From Plasmodiophora brassicae (Eukaryota; Endomyxa; Phytomyxea; Plasmodiophorida; Plasmodiophoridae): DNA of 64,000 nt. The position numbers and the translations under genes are program-made. The stretch lies in NCBI GenBank assembly GCA_039704465.1, contig JASFAU010000010.1, positions 992,001 through 1,056,000 of the forward strand, written 5' to 3'. Of this stretch, positions 52,501 through 62,920 are shown piece by piece. The notes under the pieces are model-generated. The model was not told where the DNA came from, ran no database searches, and worked only from the letters and a program-made list of their open reading frames with translations. The stretch's first letter is position 1, and every line of letters begins with the position of its first letter.

Positions 52501-52957
52501 GGCGACGGCCGTCAGCGCTGGACGCGATCACGCTGAGGTTCGTCGAGTGGGACCAACCGCCTACCGAGATCAGCGTGCGCAGGCGGCCGACGTTGCCCGG
52601 CTTCTGCTTGATGAGGTGCAGCTGGTAGAAGTTGCCTTTGAACGGCGTTGCGTTCGTGTCGTCGCCGAGTGTGTTCGGACCGAATGCGCGCTGTGTGTCG
52701 AGCCCGCTGTCGCCGACGACGCAGCGGCCGTCGACGATGCTGAACGCGTCGTAGACGATCTCGGTCAACAGGGTGCCGTTAATACCGGATATGGGGAGCA
52801 CATCGGTCTTGTAACTGTAAACGTATCCGATTATGTGTGTGGTAGCGCCTGGTCCCGCTGATGATCGCGAACAGTTCATGCATGGCTGCGGTGCCGCCAG
52901 GAACCTTGGCGCAGCGTACACGACGATGTAGACCAGCAGCAGAGCACTCCACTTCAT
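49510..52957 (-). CDS. Transmembrane protein with two inactive GH18 (chitinase-fold) modules (4 exons)
   Basis: Introns 52364-52434, 51038-51121 and 50750-50814 join four exons into 1,075 aa. Signal peptide (MKWSALLLVYIVVYAAPRFL), GH18 module 1 (IIGYVYSYKTDVLPISGING; LISVGGWSHSTN; ends GGVRFMDLSGDTP), module 2 (IVGRYTGHKHLVLPVAGIDG; ends LGGFAIDGLDSDT), a Thr/Ser/Pro-rich stalk, one membrane helix (~residues 944-968, FTAICLLFLIILVVVVRCW) and a ~105-aa cytoplasmic tail. Active chitinases have DGxDxDWE. Here module 1 reads FDGVELQWVYP (residues ~167-177) and module 2 FDGLNINWNSP (~582-592): the catalytic Glu is Val and Asn, and both preceding Asp are changed. The modules keep the barrel and could still bind chitin-like sugars, as in chitinase-like lectins. 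A second ATG at 53002 would add 15 aa before the signal peptide. Confidence 0.88.
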
Positions 52958-53400
52958 TTCAAGGACCTTGGTACAGAAAAGCGATCGTAGCCTCGTCAGC
53001 ATATTACCTAAAGGCGGGTGGGCGTACAGAGTTCTCTATCGACACCTGACAAAGGCCGCCTAGATCGGAGATCGCCATCTCATTTCGATTAGAGCCGTCC
53101 TGTTACAAAGCAGGCCACGTCGATGAAGGCATTCGCAACTGAACAACTGGAAACTGGTGCTGGCCCGGCAGACGCCCTGGGCACCGGCGATCTCAATGAA
53201 ACCCATCCGAACGCTGCCATCCAGCCGCTTCTATTGACTCCCCTATTGCGACGCCCTTCGGGAGCAGATACCGGGGCAGCCAGCACGTTGCCGGGTGCGT
53301 TCCATCCAGGTTTGTGCGTGAATTCGGACCCGCCGCCCAGCAGGTATAGAATGGGGGGCTTCCCAGTTGCCGTTCACCAAATTTGGGGGGTCCAGACAGG
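52958..53400. other. Divergent intergenic region
   Basis: About 440 bp between two divergent genes. Short open frames on both strands are not supported. Probably a shared promoter. Confidence 0.4.
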
Positions 53401-54490
53401 ATGTCGGCTCGGAAGGTGCAGGTCGTGCAGAAGATCCTGGACGATGTGTACGGGCCGTACACGGGGCCGGGGTGGCGTCCGGCAGCGTTCTCAGGGCGCA
53501 GCCGGCGGTACCTGTGGAGCGACGCGTTCGGCGTCTGCAACTATATCTCGATGCATTACGCGGCGGGGTCCAAGGACCAGCAGTACCTCGACCAGGCGGA
53601 CGCCGTCATTGACGACGTCCACGAAACGCTCGGGTGCTACCGCGGCAAGGACAAGAAGCGTCTGGGGGCGGCGACCGACGAGCACCCGTTGCTCGGCGGG
53701 TTGCGAATCGGCAAGGAGGACCCGGACGACGACGGGCAGTACTTCCACTACCTGACCAAGTGGATGTTCGCGTTGAATCGCATGAAGATCGCCAGGGACG
53801 ACGACAAGTACAACCGGTGGGCGATCGAGCTCGCCGAATCCGTTCACAGCAAGTTCGTCCGCGTCGAGGGAGGTCGCCCGAGGATGTTCTGGAAGCTGTC
53901 CGTCGACCTGTCCTGCCCGATGACCTGGTCGGAGGGCAACCTCGACCCGTTCGATGGGTACGTCACCTACAGGCTCCTGCTGGAACAGTCCCGAAACGCC
54001 ATGGCGCTTCAGGTCAGGAGCCTGACACGTCAGACGACACCCCTACCTTTAGCCTGACGTTTGTTTGTGCCCCAATCAGCAAGAGATTTCGGAGATGAAG
54101 GCCATGGTGGCACGCAAGTACATGGTGTACTCGAGCAGCGACGAGTTGGATCTGGGCGAAGCGCTGTGGCTGTGTTCCTGGTTCCCGGACGACAACTGGG
54201 CGCAGGTGGTCGCCCACAAGAGCATCGCCTGCATTGACGAGCTGTACGCCGAGGGGCGCCTGGCACGTTCGCAAGCGACCCGGTTGATGTTCCGGGAGAT
54301 GGGCCTCACCATGGGCATGCGTTGCGCCATCAACCTGAACGCCCACGATAAATGGCGCGCTCGCGTGGACCAGTTGCACGACTTCTGGGAGGACAAGTTG
54401 TACACGCGCGATCGCGATATCAGCCCGCTCATGTACGCCAGCAGCGTCCTCCCAATCGTCTTCGAGCCGAACCGCGGGTACTTCCTCTGA
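53401..54490 (+). CDS. Six-hairpin-glycosidase-like protein (2 exons)
   Basis: One intron (54013-54079) joins two exons into 340 aa. Helix pairs with aromatic and acidic patches recur: RYLWSDAFGVCNYISMHYAA, YFHYLTKWMFALNRMKIAR, MTWSEGNLDPFDGYVTYRLL, LDLGEALWLCSWFPDDNWAQ. This alternation of helices with W/Y/D-rich turns is typical of (alpha/alpha)6 toroid proteins (six-hairpin glycosidase superfamily). No signal peptide or membrane segment, so cytosolic. The exact family and substrate are not recognised. Upstream start codons are not convincing; MSARKVQVVQKILDDVY is a natural N-terminus. Confidence 0.7.
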
Positions 54491-54587
54491 ACTGACCTAA
54501 TGAACAACAGCGTAGACCCACGTGATTGCATTGGGGAACGTATTTAGATCAAGCGTGCAGAGCGCGGGGCTCGGGCAAGGGCATCGT

Positions 54588-55886
54588 CTACTTCTTCGGC
54601 GCCGGCGGCGATTTCTCACCGGACGGCTTCGTATCGGATGATTCGTTCGGTTTCGCCTCGCCCTTCTCGCCGTCGCTCGACCCTTCGCCTGCGTCCGACT
54701 TGCCCGGCGATCCATTGCGGTCCTTGGATTTGGCTTCCAGAGCCTCCTTGTTCCTCAGCTTGTTGTTGATCAGATCGTGCAAAGCGACAATGGACCTGAT
54801 CACCGACGACAAATACACGACCTGCAATATGGGCATGAGAACCCATACCGATCACGTAACTTCAAGATCGCTTACCATGAGTTCATCGTTGCTCTTGACG
54901 GCAAATGCCTTGACGAGCTCTTCAACGCGCAAGTTGGGCGACAGGTTGAAGATGTCCTGGATGTGGTACAGGATTTGGTAATTGGGCGGCAGCTTGCCGT
55001 CAACGACGTTTTTCAGGTACGCAACCATCTCCTTGATGTGCGCTTCGAGGACCTTTAACGAGTTTCCTATTCCAGGAAGCACGTTCAGCATTTGCCATCA
55101 CATACGACCATCAGCAGCGGCAAACGTTTATGCGCAATCTGGTTGGAAAGCGTTCCGACAGTGGTGTCCCGAATGTCCCGTAGCAGGTGTTCAACACCGA
55201 TCTCTTCTGCCTCAAGAGCGCCAATCTCGGACGGTATGTGCACGAACGTTTGGCGGTACTCGCTGCGCTTCTCGGCTGGCCACAGGTCGTCAGTATGCGA
55301 ATTGACAGGCGCACGTTTAAACGTGACCTACCGGGGGATTCAACGGAGCAGTACGCCTTGGTCGGGATGGTCGAATCGTGTTGGGGATGAACGTCGATTA
55401 TGACCAAGACCGGGTTCGAATGGTACTTTCGAAACACTTCGTTGATCTCAAGGTCAGCAGGACGGATCTTCGGCCCCGTGCTGTACCAACCGACAACCTT
55501 TTCGCGAACTGAGGCGCAAGCGCCGTTTAGATTCGGCGTCCTCCAAGTCGGTTCGCGAACCGCGTCTTACTGTTGACTTTGCGGAACATGGCGTACATCT
55601 TCTCATGATAGATGTGATCCAGGAACCAGACGTTGGGATCCTTCGGATCCTCCTCGAACGGGATCGCATACGTGTTCGTGATATCGATCTTGCCCTTATG
55701 CGTGGTCCCCAGCAGCACGCCAACGACGCGCTTGTTCGTGTCTGCCCAGGGTTCAGCCACAGCGCCGCACGACGCCTGGCACACGTTCACCCCACCTAGC
55801 GCAACGCGGTTGTAATGGTCCACGGTCGACAGCAGCACCAGCGGGTGGACAACGACCAGGTCCGGCAGCGGCGCGGGTCCCGACAT
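54588..55886 (-). CDS. PSMD7: 26S proteasome regulatory subunit Rpn8/PSMD7 (6 exons)
   Basis: Rpn8 is the MPN-domain scaffold partner of the deubiquitinase Rpn11 in the proteasome lid. Introns 55742-55795, 55509-55570, 55276-55331, 55067-55125 and 54822-54875 join six exons into 337 aa, the usual size. Landmarks: [120 protein letters not shown] and a Lys/Ser-rich tail. As in all Rpn8 the JAMM zinc ligands are absent (MPN-minus). The first intron is 54 nt and stop-free in frame. Divergent from C2CD3, 187 bp apart. Confidence 0.96.
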
Positions 55887-56072
55887 TCTCCCCAACCACG
55901 AGGAACGAAATGATCCTCAAAGTCCGATCGCTTTTCGCCATAATCGCCATCGGCGTTTTTGGGTTTTGCTGCCGCCGTGCGTTTCTTTTTTTTGGTGCGA
56001 TCTGGGTGTGCATTTCCCGACGACAAGTTTGTGGTAGCGCGCGGGGGCTGCCATTTGCCAAATGCCTCGGTG

Positions 56073-59000
56073 ATGGCGACGTCACTGGCAGCGTCAGCGG
56101 CGACGTTGCTGTCGTTGCCGCCGCGGGTCCGTGGCGACGTGCAGGGCTGTGCGAACGTATCGATCGGGAGGATCGCGTGGGCGCCGGCGACCCCGTCGTT
56201 CACGACACCGGCGCGTGCCGCCATCCGGTTCGGCGATCGTGCGTTCCTCCGTTGCTAGACGCCGGGGTTAACAACCCTGACAGGTTGTTATGGTGGGGTG
56301 AACATGGCCGTGGGACTTGGCTAATGGAGGGCGAACACGCTTCGTTCATCATACGCTGCGCGCGAGCTGACATGATCGGTTCGTGCCCGTGGATCGCGTT
56401 AGGCGTATTCTAATTCTCCATTCTTCAGCGTATTTGAACGACATGCAGACGATGGTCCTGGATATCCATGATGGTCATGATGGGCGTTCCATCGCCGAGT
56501 CGACCGTGGATCTGTCCCTCATGGTCTCGGACGTTCTTGAAGCGTCGCTGCCTGTTATTTCCAAGGCATCCGCTGTTGTTGGGTACCTTTCGTTTCGTCT
56601 TGATGTCTCCTTCTCCGATGCCCCGTCGACACAGTTGTCTGATCCCGGTCCCATCAAACTTCTGACGGCATCGGATCCATCGTCACTGAATTCCCTGAAA
56701 TCGTTTGATGATCGAAGCAAACCTGGCGAGTATGCTAAGCCTACTAAGGCTCCCGGCAATCTGCAGATTGCGACATCCCCCGCGCCTCTTGCAGAAAATG
56801 TTCCTGGGGCTCAGAAGGCCCAGATGAGGCCGAGCTCGAAACCTCAGGCTACCGTTAAGGGGCGCCGTCCACAGCATCGCAAGGATGGCAATTCCGCCTT
56901 ACAAAAGGAAAATATTGCCAGATTGCTTGCGCGTGGTCGGATGCTTCGAGAGCGTCTTGAGTCTGCCGCCATTGAGGCGCCCGCATCGACCTCCATCCTT
57001 GTCAATGCCCTCAACGAAGCTCAGCCCTCTTCCGATGACGACGCCGACGTTTTGTTCGCGAAGCTGTTCTTTGAACCGAACGGCTCCGAGGCTGTCGAAG
57101 CAGAGCGTCAGAAGAAGAAGCTGGCGCAAGCCGAGCTCAGGCGGGCCAAGGACCTTGAAGCGAAACGGCAAGAAGCAGCAGCTGCCGTTGCTGCCGCCGC
57201 AGCCTCGGAGGCCAAACAATCTTCTACGTTCGACGTTACGCTGGCCACATTGCATCTGGACAGCGCCGAATTCCCCGCGCCACACATCGTCGCGATCCGC
57301 GTCGATTTCGAAGTTTCCGGTGGTCAGATTGGGGGGCGAGGCTCTGCCGTCGTCGCCGTAGGCCGTCGTGGACAGTCCGTGTTTACAGTGGGCCATAAGG
57401 CGTCCTTCACGTTTCCGGCGTCTGTCAGCAAAAGCAAGATGCGGTTCTCGGTCCACGTGGACGGCCCTCGTGGTCGCCGACGAACGGTATCAGGTTCGTG
57501 CAATTTGTTCACAGCTGCCCAGACCGTCGTGGTTAACCTCAACGAGCGAGGGAGAAAAGTTGGAGATTTAGAGCTTGTTATACTACGTTCCAGTCCAGAG
57601 TTGACGCCCGGATCCCCGATGCCTTGTACCAAGACTCCCGGGCACTTCGCTGACGCTTCGCAATCGGATAGAGACAATGCTTCCATTCCTCGGTCTTCGA
57701 TATCCCCGGGTGTCACTCCTTCTGGTCCACCGCTGTCATTCTCCAAGTCGCCGTCGGTTTCCATGGAGCGAGGTGTGCGTGTTGCCGAAGTCAGAGGTCC
57801 TCCTGATGTAGACGATAACATGTCAAAGTCTAGCATACTCCCAGGGGACCTGCTTGTTTTCGAGTGTGTCGTGGGTTCGGCCACTTTGGACCTTGCCGGT
57901 CTGCCGCGATGCCAAGACACTTTCGTCTCATACCAGATGTTTCCGGATCACTCTCGAGTTCGCACAGTAGGCTCGTCAGCTCGCCTTCGGCCCGTGTTTA
58001 ATCACCTTGACCACATTCCCCGGCTGTATTCAGAGAAGCTTCATCTTTTTCTGGAAACGGCAATCCTTGTCCTTGAGCTCTGGACGTCTGGAGCCAACGG
58101 CCAGGCGCTTCTGCTCGGGATTGGAAAGGTACCCCTCCGACGTTGCATCGACGCGTTAAGGCATTACTCAAAGGAAGCCACTAACGACATTGTCCATGTT
58201 CTGTCTACCATTGCATTCAATGGCGATGTCGACATTCGCGACATTGGGACCGGTGCACGCGTCGCGCGACTTGGCGTATCGGTCGCTCTGGGATCTTCGA
58301 CGCAAATGTCTCTTCTCGGCGATCTGCAACGTTCCGCTCCTATAATCCAACGCTTTGCCCGTGGATCTGCTGCTCGCCGAAGGCTCGGTATCGTGCGTCG
58401 TCGCAACAAACCGGCAACTCCCCAGTCGGAGGTACCGTCAGGGCCTCTCGAATTAATGGAACCATCAAGGCAGGAGTCCTCTGGGTCGCCTTCTGTACTC
58501 CATCGTCGACACCTGTTTTCGATTGCGATCCAGTATGTATCCGGACTTCGCCTGTCTAAGGATCACATCGCAGCTGGTCGTTCCGTCTCGGTTTCTTATC
58601 GGTTCCCTGGACAATCAGCTGTCACGAAGACCGACCCGTCTCCCATCAGCTCCGACCCCTGCGTACAGTTTAATGAGACCTCCATCGGGCACGTTGTTGA
58701 AACACTGCCTGGCACTACGCTTCAGCGACTGTTGCTGAAATCGCACACACGTGATATCGTGTTCGAACTTTGCCTCGATGACGGTACCATCCTAGGGAGA
58801 ACGCTGTTGCCTTTGCAGTGCTTGCTGTCAGCTGCTTCTCCGAGTCATCAGGAATTCCACCTTTTCGTCAGACCGTCCAGAGGTCTTCTTCCTGCCCCTC
58901 CACCTTGTGAACTCCATCTCTCCCTGGATTATACCTCTGAAGCGTTGGAAGCTGCCGATGCTCAACCGGAGGACGATCCCCAATCAGTCAAGGTGGTTGT

Positions 59001-62000
59001 CGAAATCGTCGCAGTCGAAGGGCTGAAGGCTGCCACCGCGTCGATGGCGAAACGTTTCCCAAGGATGAGGTCGGCCTTGAACACTGGACTCAATGTTTCT
59101 GCGGTGTTCCGTCTGTGTGATACTGCTGGCTCTCAGTTGCAGCGTGAGACTACTGTCATTGCACACACGTTTTCACCACATTTCCGGCACTGTGAGGAAC
59201 TGGCGATCAAAACGAACGAAGGCTGTAACGCATTTGGCAACCTGCACGTCGACGTCGTCCATCACTTTACGGATGTTTCAAACGATGCCGCTGCGGTTTG
59301 CGTCGCTTCGTGTGACGTATCACTAAGTAGCCTGCCTGTTGCCGGGTGGTTCCCAATGTACCAAGATCGGGCGGAATATCGTGATACTCCTGTATCCACA
59401 GTCCAGTTAGCCGTCAGACTTTGCTCAGATCCGCCACCCGAGCAATCGCCTCGGCCCAGTCCTTCTCCAGCTAAACCGGTCGCCGAGGAAGAGAGGACTA
59501 TCGAGTATGTTGTTGCAGAAAAGGAGCTTGAAACTGTTACCACCGCTGTTCCTGGTTCCTATTCACTCGTTGTTGAAGTTGACAAGCTACGCGGAATTCC
59601 AGATAACGGCTTCTACATTTTAGTCTTCAGGTTTCGCGATCAGGTACGCCGCTCGTCAATTAAGTTAACTGCCTGCACGAGTAACACTACACAGGTACAT
59701 TCTTCGCCGCCTCAGCGAGGCTATGATGTGCACAGTCGGGTGTTGTTCCCCGTTATTCAGTGCGAAGACGCCACAGCGCACGATCGCGTCCACGTTGAGG
59801 TCTGGTCCTGCTCTGATGTCACCTCATCATCACCAGGTGACCTGCGCAATCACATTGACCATGCGGCAGCTGACCCACGTTGCAGACATTCTCTTGGGGA
59901 CTGCATTCGTTGATGTATCCAGTATACTTCATCATCCGTCAATGGACGTGCCACCGGTTATCCAGGAAATTGAGCGATGCGAACCTGGTACTGGCAATTC
60001 GTGCTAACGGAACGCGATCGGCTACTGACAACAATCCTGACAGTGGTCACATCGCTTCCCGCAACTCTTCGAGCTCGAGTAGAAGTCGATGTTCCTCGAC
60101 CTCCGCCGGCGATGAATGGGTTTCAGACGCCTCTTCGCCGGACAATATCATACCGTCAGCCTGCCCGGCTACCACGCCATATAGACCCATCTCTGTTCAT
60201 GACTCCTCCTTCGAAAAGGTATAATGGCTCCACTGCATTACTAACCAGTAGTTTGATTCGTATTTCACCAGTCCAACGCTGTTTGTCCCATTGGAGCCTG
60301 TTGACGACAGACAACCTGGACAGGATGGTCATCTGGTTGTCACTTGCAAACAGGCGGCGTGCATCGCTTCCCCGGACGCGTTGACGGGAATGCTTTTCGT
60401 ATCATTCGCTCTTGCGCCACGTCCTTCATCGGCATGGCAAGCGGCTCAATCAGTCACTGGTCTCGTCCCAGGCAGCAGCCACCCCATCTGGGCGTACCGT
60501 ATCTCACTCAGCACGGCAGTCCTCCCTGCACCTGATGACCTGCTCTCTCGTCGTGTCGAATTTACACTCTTCCATCGCGTATCCGGGGATGCTGACAAGC
60601 CCATTGGGAAAGGCAGCGTTTCTATCGCGTCCGTTGTCGATTCCGGCAAGTTTGCGGACTGGGTTGACCTCGTTGACAATTCGTCGCCGGTCGGGTACTT
60701 GTACGTTATTCTTGCTCCCGATCCTATTCTGCTCGATGCTCTCAAGCATGCTACTCCATCCGCAATTTGTCCCCCGAATGAGGGCAGTCCCCAGACCAAG
60801 TGCTCTAATTCGTCATCCGACATCATCCAGGTACATTGCTTGTTCGTGGTGTGCGTCCAACCAATAACTCGTGCTTTGCACAGGTGGAATCCGAGGAGGA
60901 TTGCGAGGACGTCGAGGTTTCGATCGAAGACCCAGTCGGTCCGCTCGGGGTCCCCGACCTGATACCACCCGCCTCGATGGATGATCTGAGAAAACGCATG
61001 AGGGAGCTGGACGCTGTGCGGTCCCGCCTGGACACGTTTGACTCCTCAGCGATCTCAAAACCTGACCTAACACCGAGTTGCACACCGCTACGTAGACGAG
61101 CGCCAACCGTGTTTACTCCCGCCCCAGTTCAGGTGCATGTCGAAATCCAGACCGAGAGCGCGTCCGTCTCCCCAAGGCGCACGCTTGTTGCTAATTCGGG
61201 TCGTACCGACAGAGCAGATGCGAACGTTTCATCAGCGTCGATTGCCGTCGATGTTATTGTGGACTCTTCTGGTGACGCTGTCGCGACAATCGTCAAGCAT
61301 GACAACGGGAGAGCTGACACCTCTGCATCGCTGGACGTCACGGATGTGTTGGCCGATGATGGTCATCGGTCCTGTTCTCCTGTCCTACCTCCTGCGGCAA
61401 CGCCCGATCCCAGATCGCCATCCCCTTGTCGTCGAGACGGACTTCAACTGAGCGACCACGGATCTCCTTCTCTGGAATCTTGCCAACGTGGAGCACGCTG
61501 TCCTACTCCTTGTCTTCGCGATATTGGGCAACTGGGCGCCCAAGCGTCTCCTGTCCCCGTCTGCGGAGCCGAATCACGATCGCCACTTCACCGCCTTCCA
61601 GGTGATGCCCTACCTAACGATGAACCACCTTTAAATGGCGCTGATTACGAAGCTGGGTGCCGGTCATCTTCCGCTAATACCCGATCGCCTTCGCCTCATG
61701 GCGCTGTCGTTCTGCCACTCAACGAACAAGCGCCTCATACGGCACCTGCCTCTTCTCTGCATGGGTGCCGTTCACCCAGTCCGAGTCACGCCGATGCGGC
61801 TCAACTCGAAGACCTGGCGTCTCCTGAAGTGCCGGATGACAAACCGGCTGTGACCGTGGACTGGCAATCAAAGCCGGCCTTGGCAGATGATCGAGAAGCC
61901 GGGACCATGCTGGACGACGAGCCTAGTACTGCGTCATGCGACAAGGGCCCCGTGCTTGGACATCTCGGCAGTAACGCTGCGGCAGGCGAGTGGTCTCCCG

Positions 62001-62509
62001 GTGGCAGTGGAGTAACTGACGAGCCTGTAGCGGTGGCGCCCACGAGCCAGTCAGGGCCACCATCGCCGGATCCTGTCACATCGTGCGGTTCGCCGGAAAC
62101 GAAGACATGCTTCGAGGAGCTTTGCGACCAATCGTCGGCGTCAAGTTCCTGTCAAGCGTCGCGTGCATCATCGCCATCGCTACCACTGCCCGTGTCGCGA
62201 CGTCTGCTGGACTGCGACTCGGAGCCTGAATCGCAGCAGGCATCATTGGCCGACGATAACGACGACGACGACGACTGCGCCCCGATCGTGGAGAAGCTGG
62301 CGGCACCCGGCCCGTTACGATTCCGAATCGCGTCAGCGTCTAGTTCCCCATCACCGCCGCCGTTACGGGTTCCACTAGGGTTGCCACCTCGACCACCCCG
62401 GCCTGCCCCCGCCACACGGGACGGAACCGCGACAACCCCTGCCACTGCTGCCGAGGACAGAGCCCGGCTCGAACGAATCGCCCGCATATTCGCTGGCAAA
62501 CGACGATAA
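56073..62509 (+). CDS. C2CD3: Centriole protein C2CD3 (multi-C2 domain)
   Basis: C2CD3 builds the distal end and distal appendages of centrioles and is needed for ciliogenesis. The first two introns (56228-56283, 56379-56428) rebuild the C2CD3 N-terminal domain: VSIGRIAWAPATPSF, AAIRLLWWGEHGRGTW, FIIRCARADMIAYLNDMQTM. A 3.4-kb exon follows with several C2 domains (LLVFECVVGSATLDLAGLPR; FSIAIQYVSGLRLSKDHIAA; VVVEIVAVEGLKAATASMAK; SLVVEVDKLRGIPDNGFYIL). A 37-nt intron near 59,800 restores HVEVTCAITLTMRQLTHVAD, then more short introns lead to a last C2 domain (VEFTLFHRVSGDADKPIGKG) and a Ser/Pro-rich tail ending RLERIARIFAGKRR. About 1,900 aa against ~2,350 in human. An IQ-like motif (IIQRFARGSAARRRL) lies near 58,341-58,385. 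Exon borders in 59.8-60.9 kb are partly unresolved. Confidence 0.88.
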
Positions 62510-62920
62510 TTTTAATCAAACACGTGTTCATAGTCAGCGTGTCGCAGTGATACCGTCCGACAAGGTGCGCTTCGACGACGACGCAGTGACGACCATGGGC
62601 GTGTCTGGACCCATCGGGTGCCAAAGCGTTAGCAAGGGTGGTATCCATCTTTTGTACTGGCGACATCTCGTCGTCCGCGATTTGTCGAGGGGAACCTGCG
62701 GGGCAGTGCTGGACCATCAGTGCTCGTTGGCGTCGACGTCGGGGCCAGGGATATCTCCTGGAAGCATTCGAAGAATGCCATGGTGGTGATCAGGGCGCGA
62801 CACATCGATGTCTCGAACGCGATGCGCCTACGAAAGTCAGTAATCCTCTTCCTGCGACTGTATTCATTGCAAGGCGCAGACAGTGCGCTTCTCCTGCCTG
62901 CATCGTGTCTGCCTTGCAGG
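62510..62920. other. Convergent intergenic region
   Basis: About 410 bp between the stop codons of two convergent genes. Some frames are open, without recognisable domains; likely 3' untranslated regions. Confidence 0.4.

Noticed and set aside
55796..56224. Minus-strand protein with a KKKKR stretch upstream of Rpn8
   Set aside because: It overlaps the first coding exon of C2CD3 on the other strand, whose splicing recovers the conserved C2CD3 N-terminal domain, and its frame would run into the Rpn8 coding exon out of frame.
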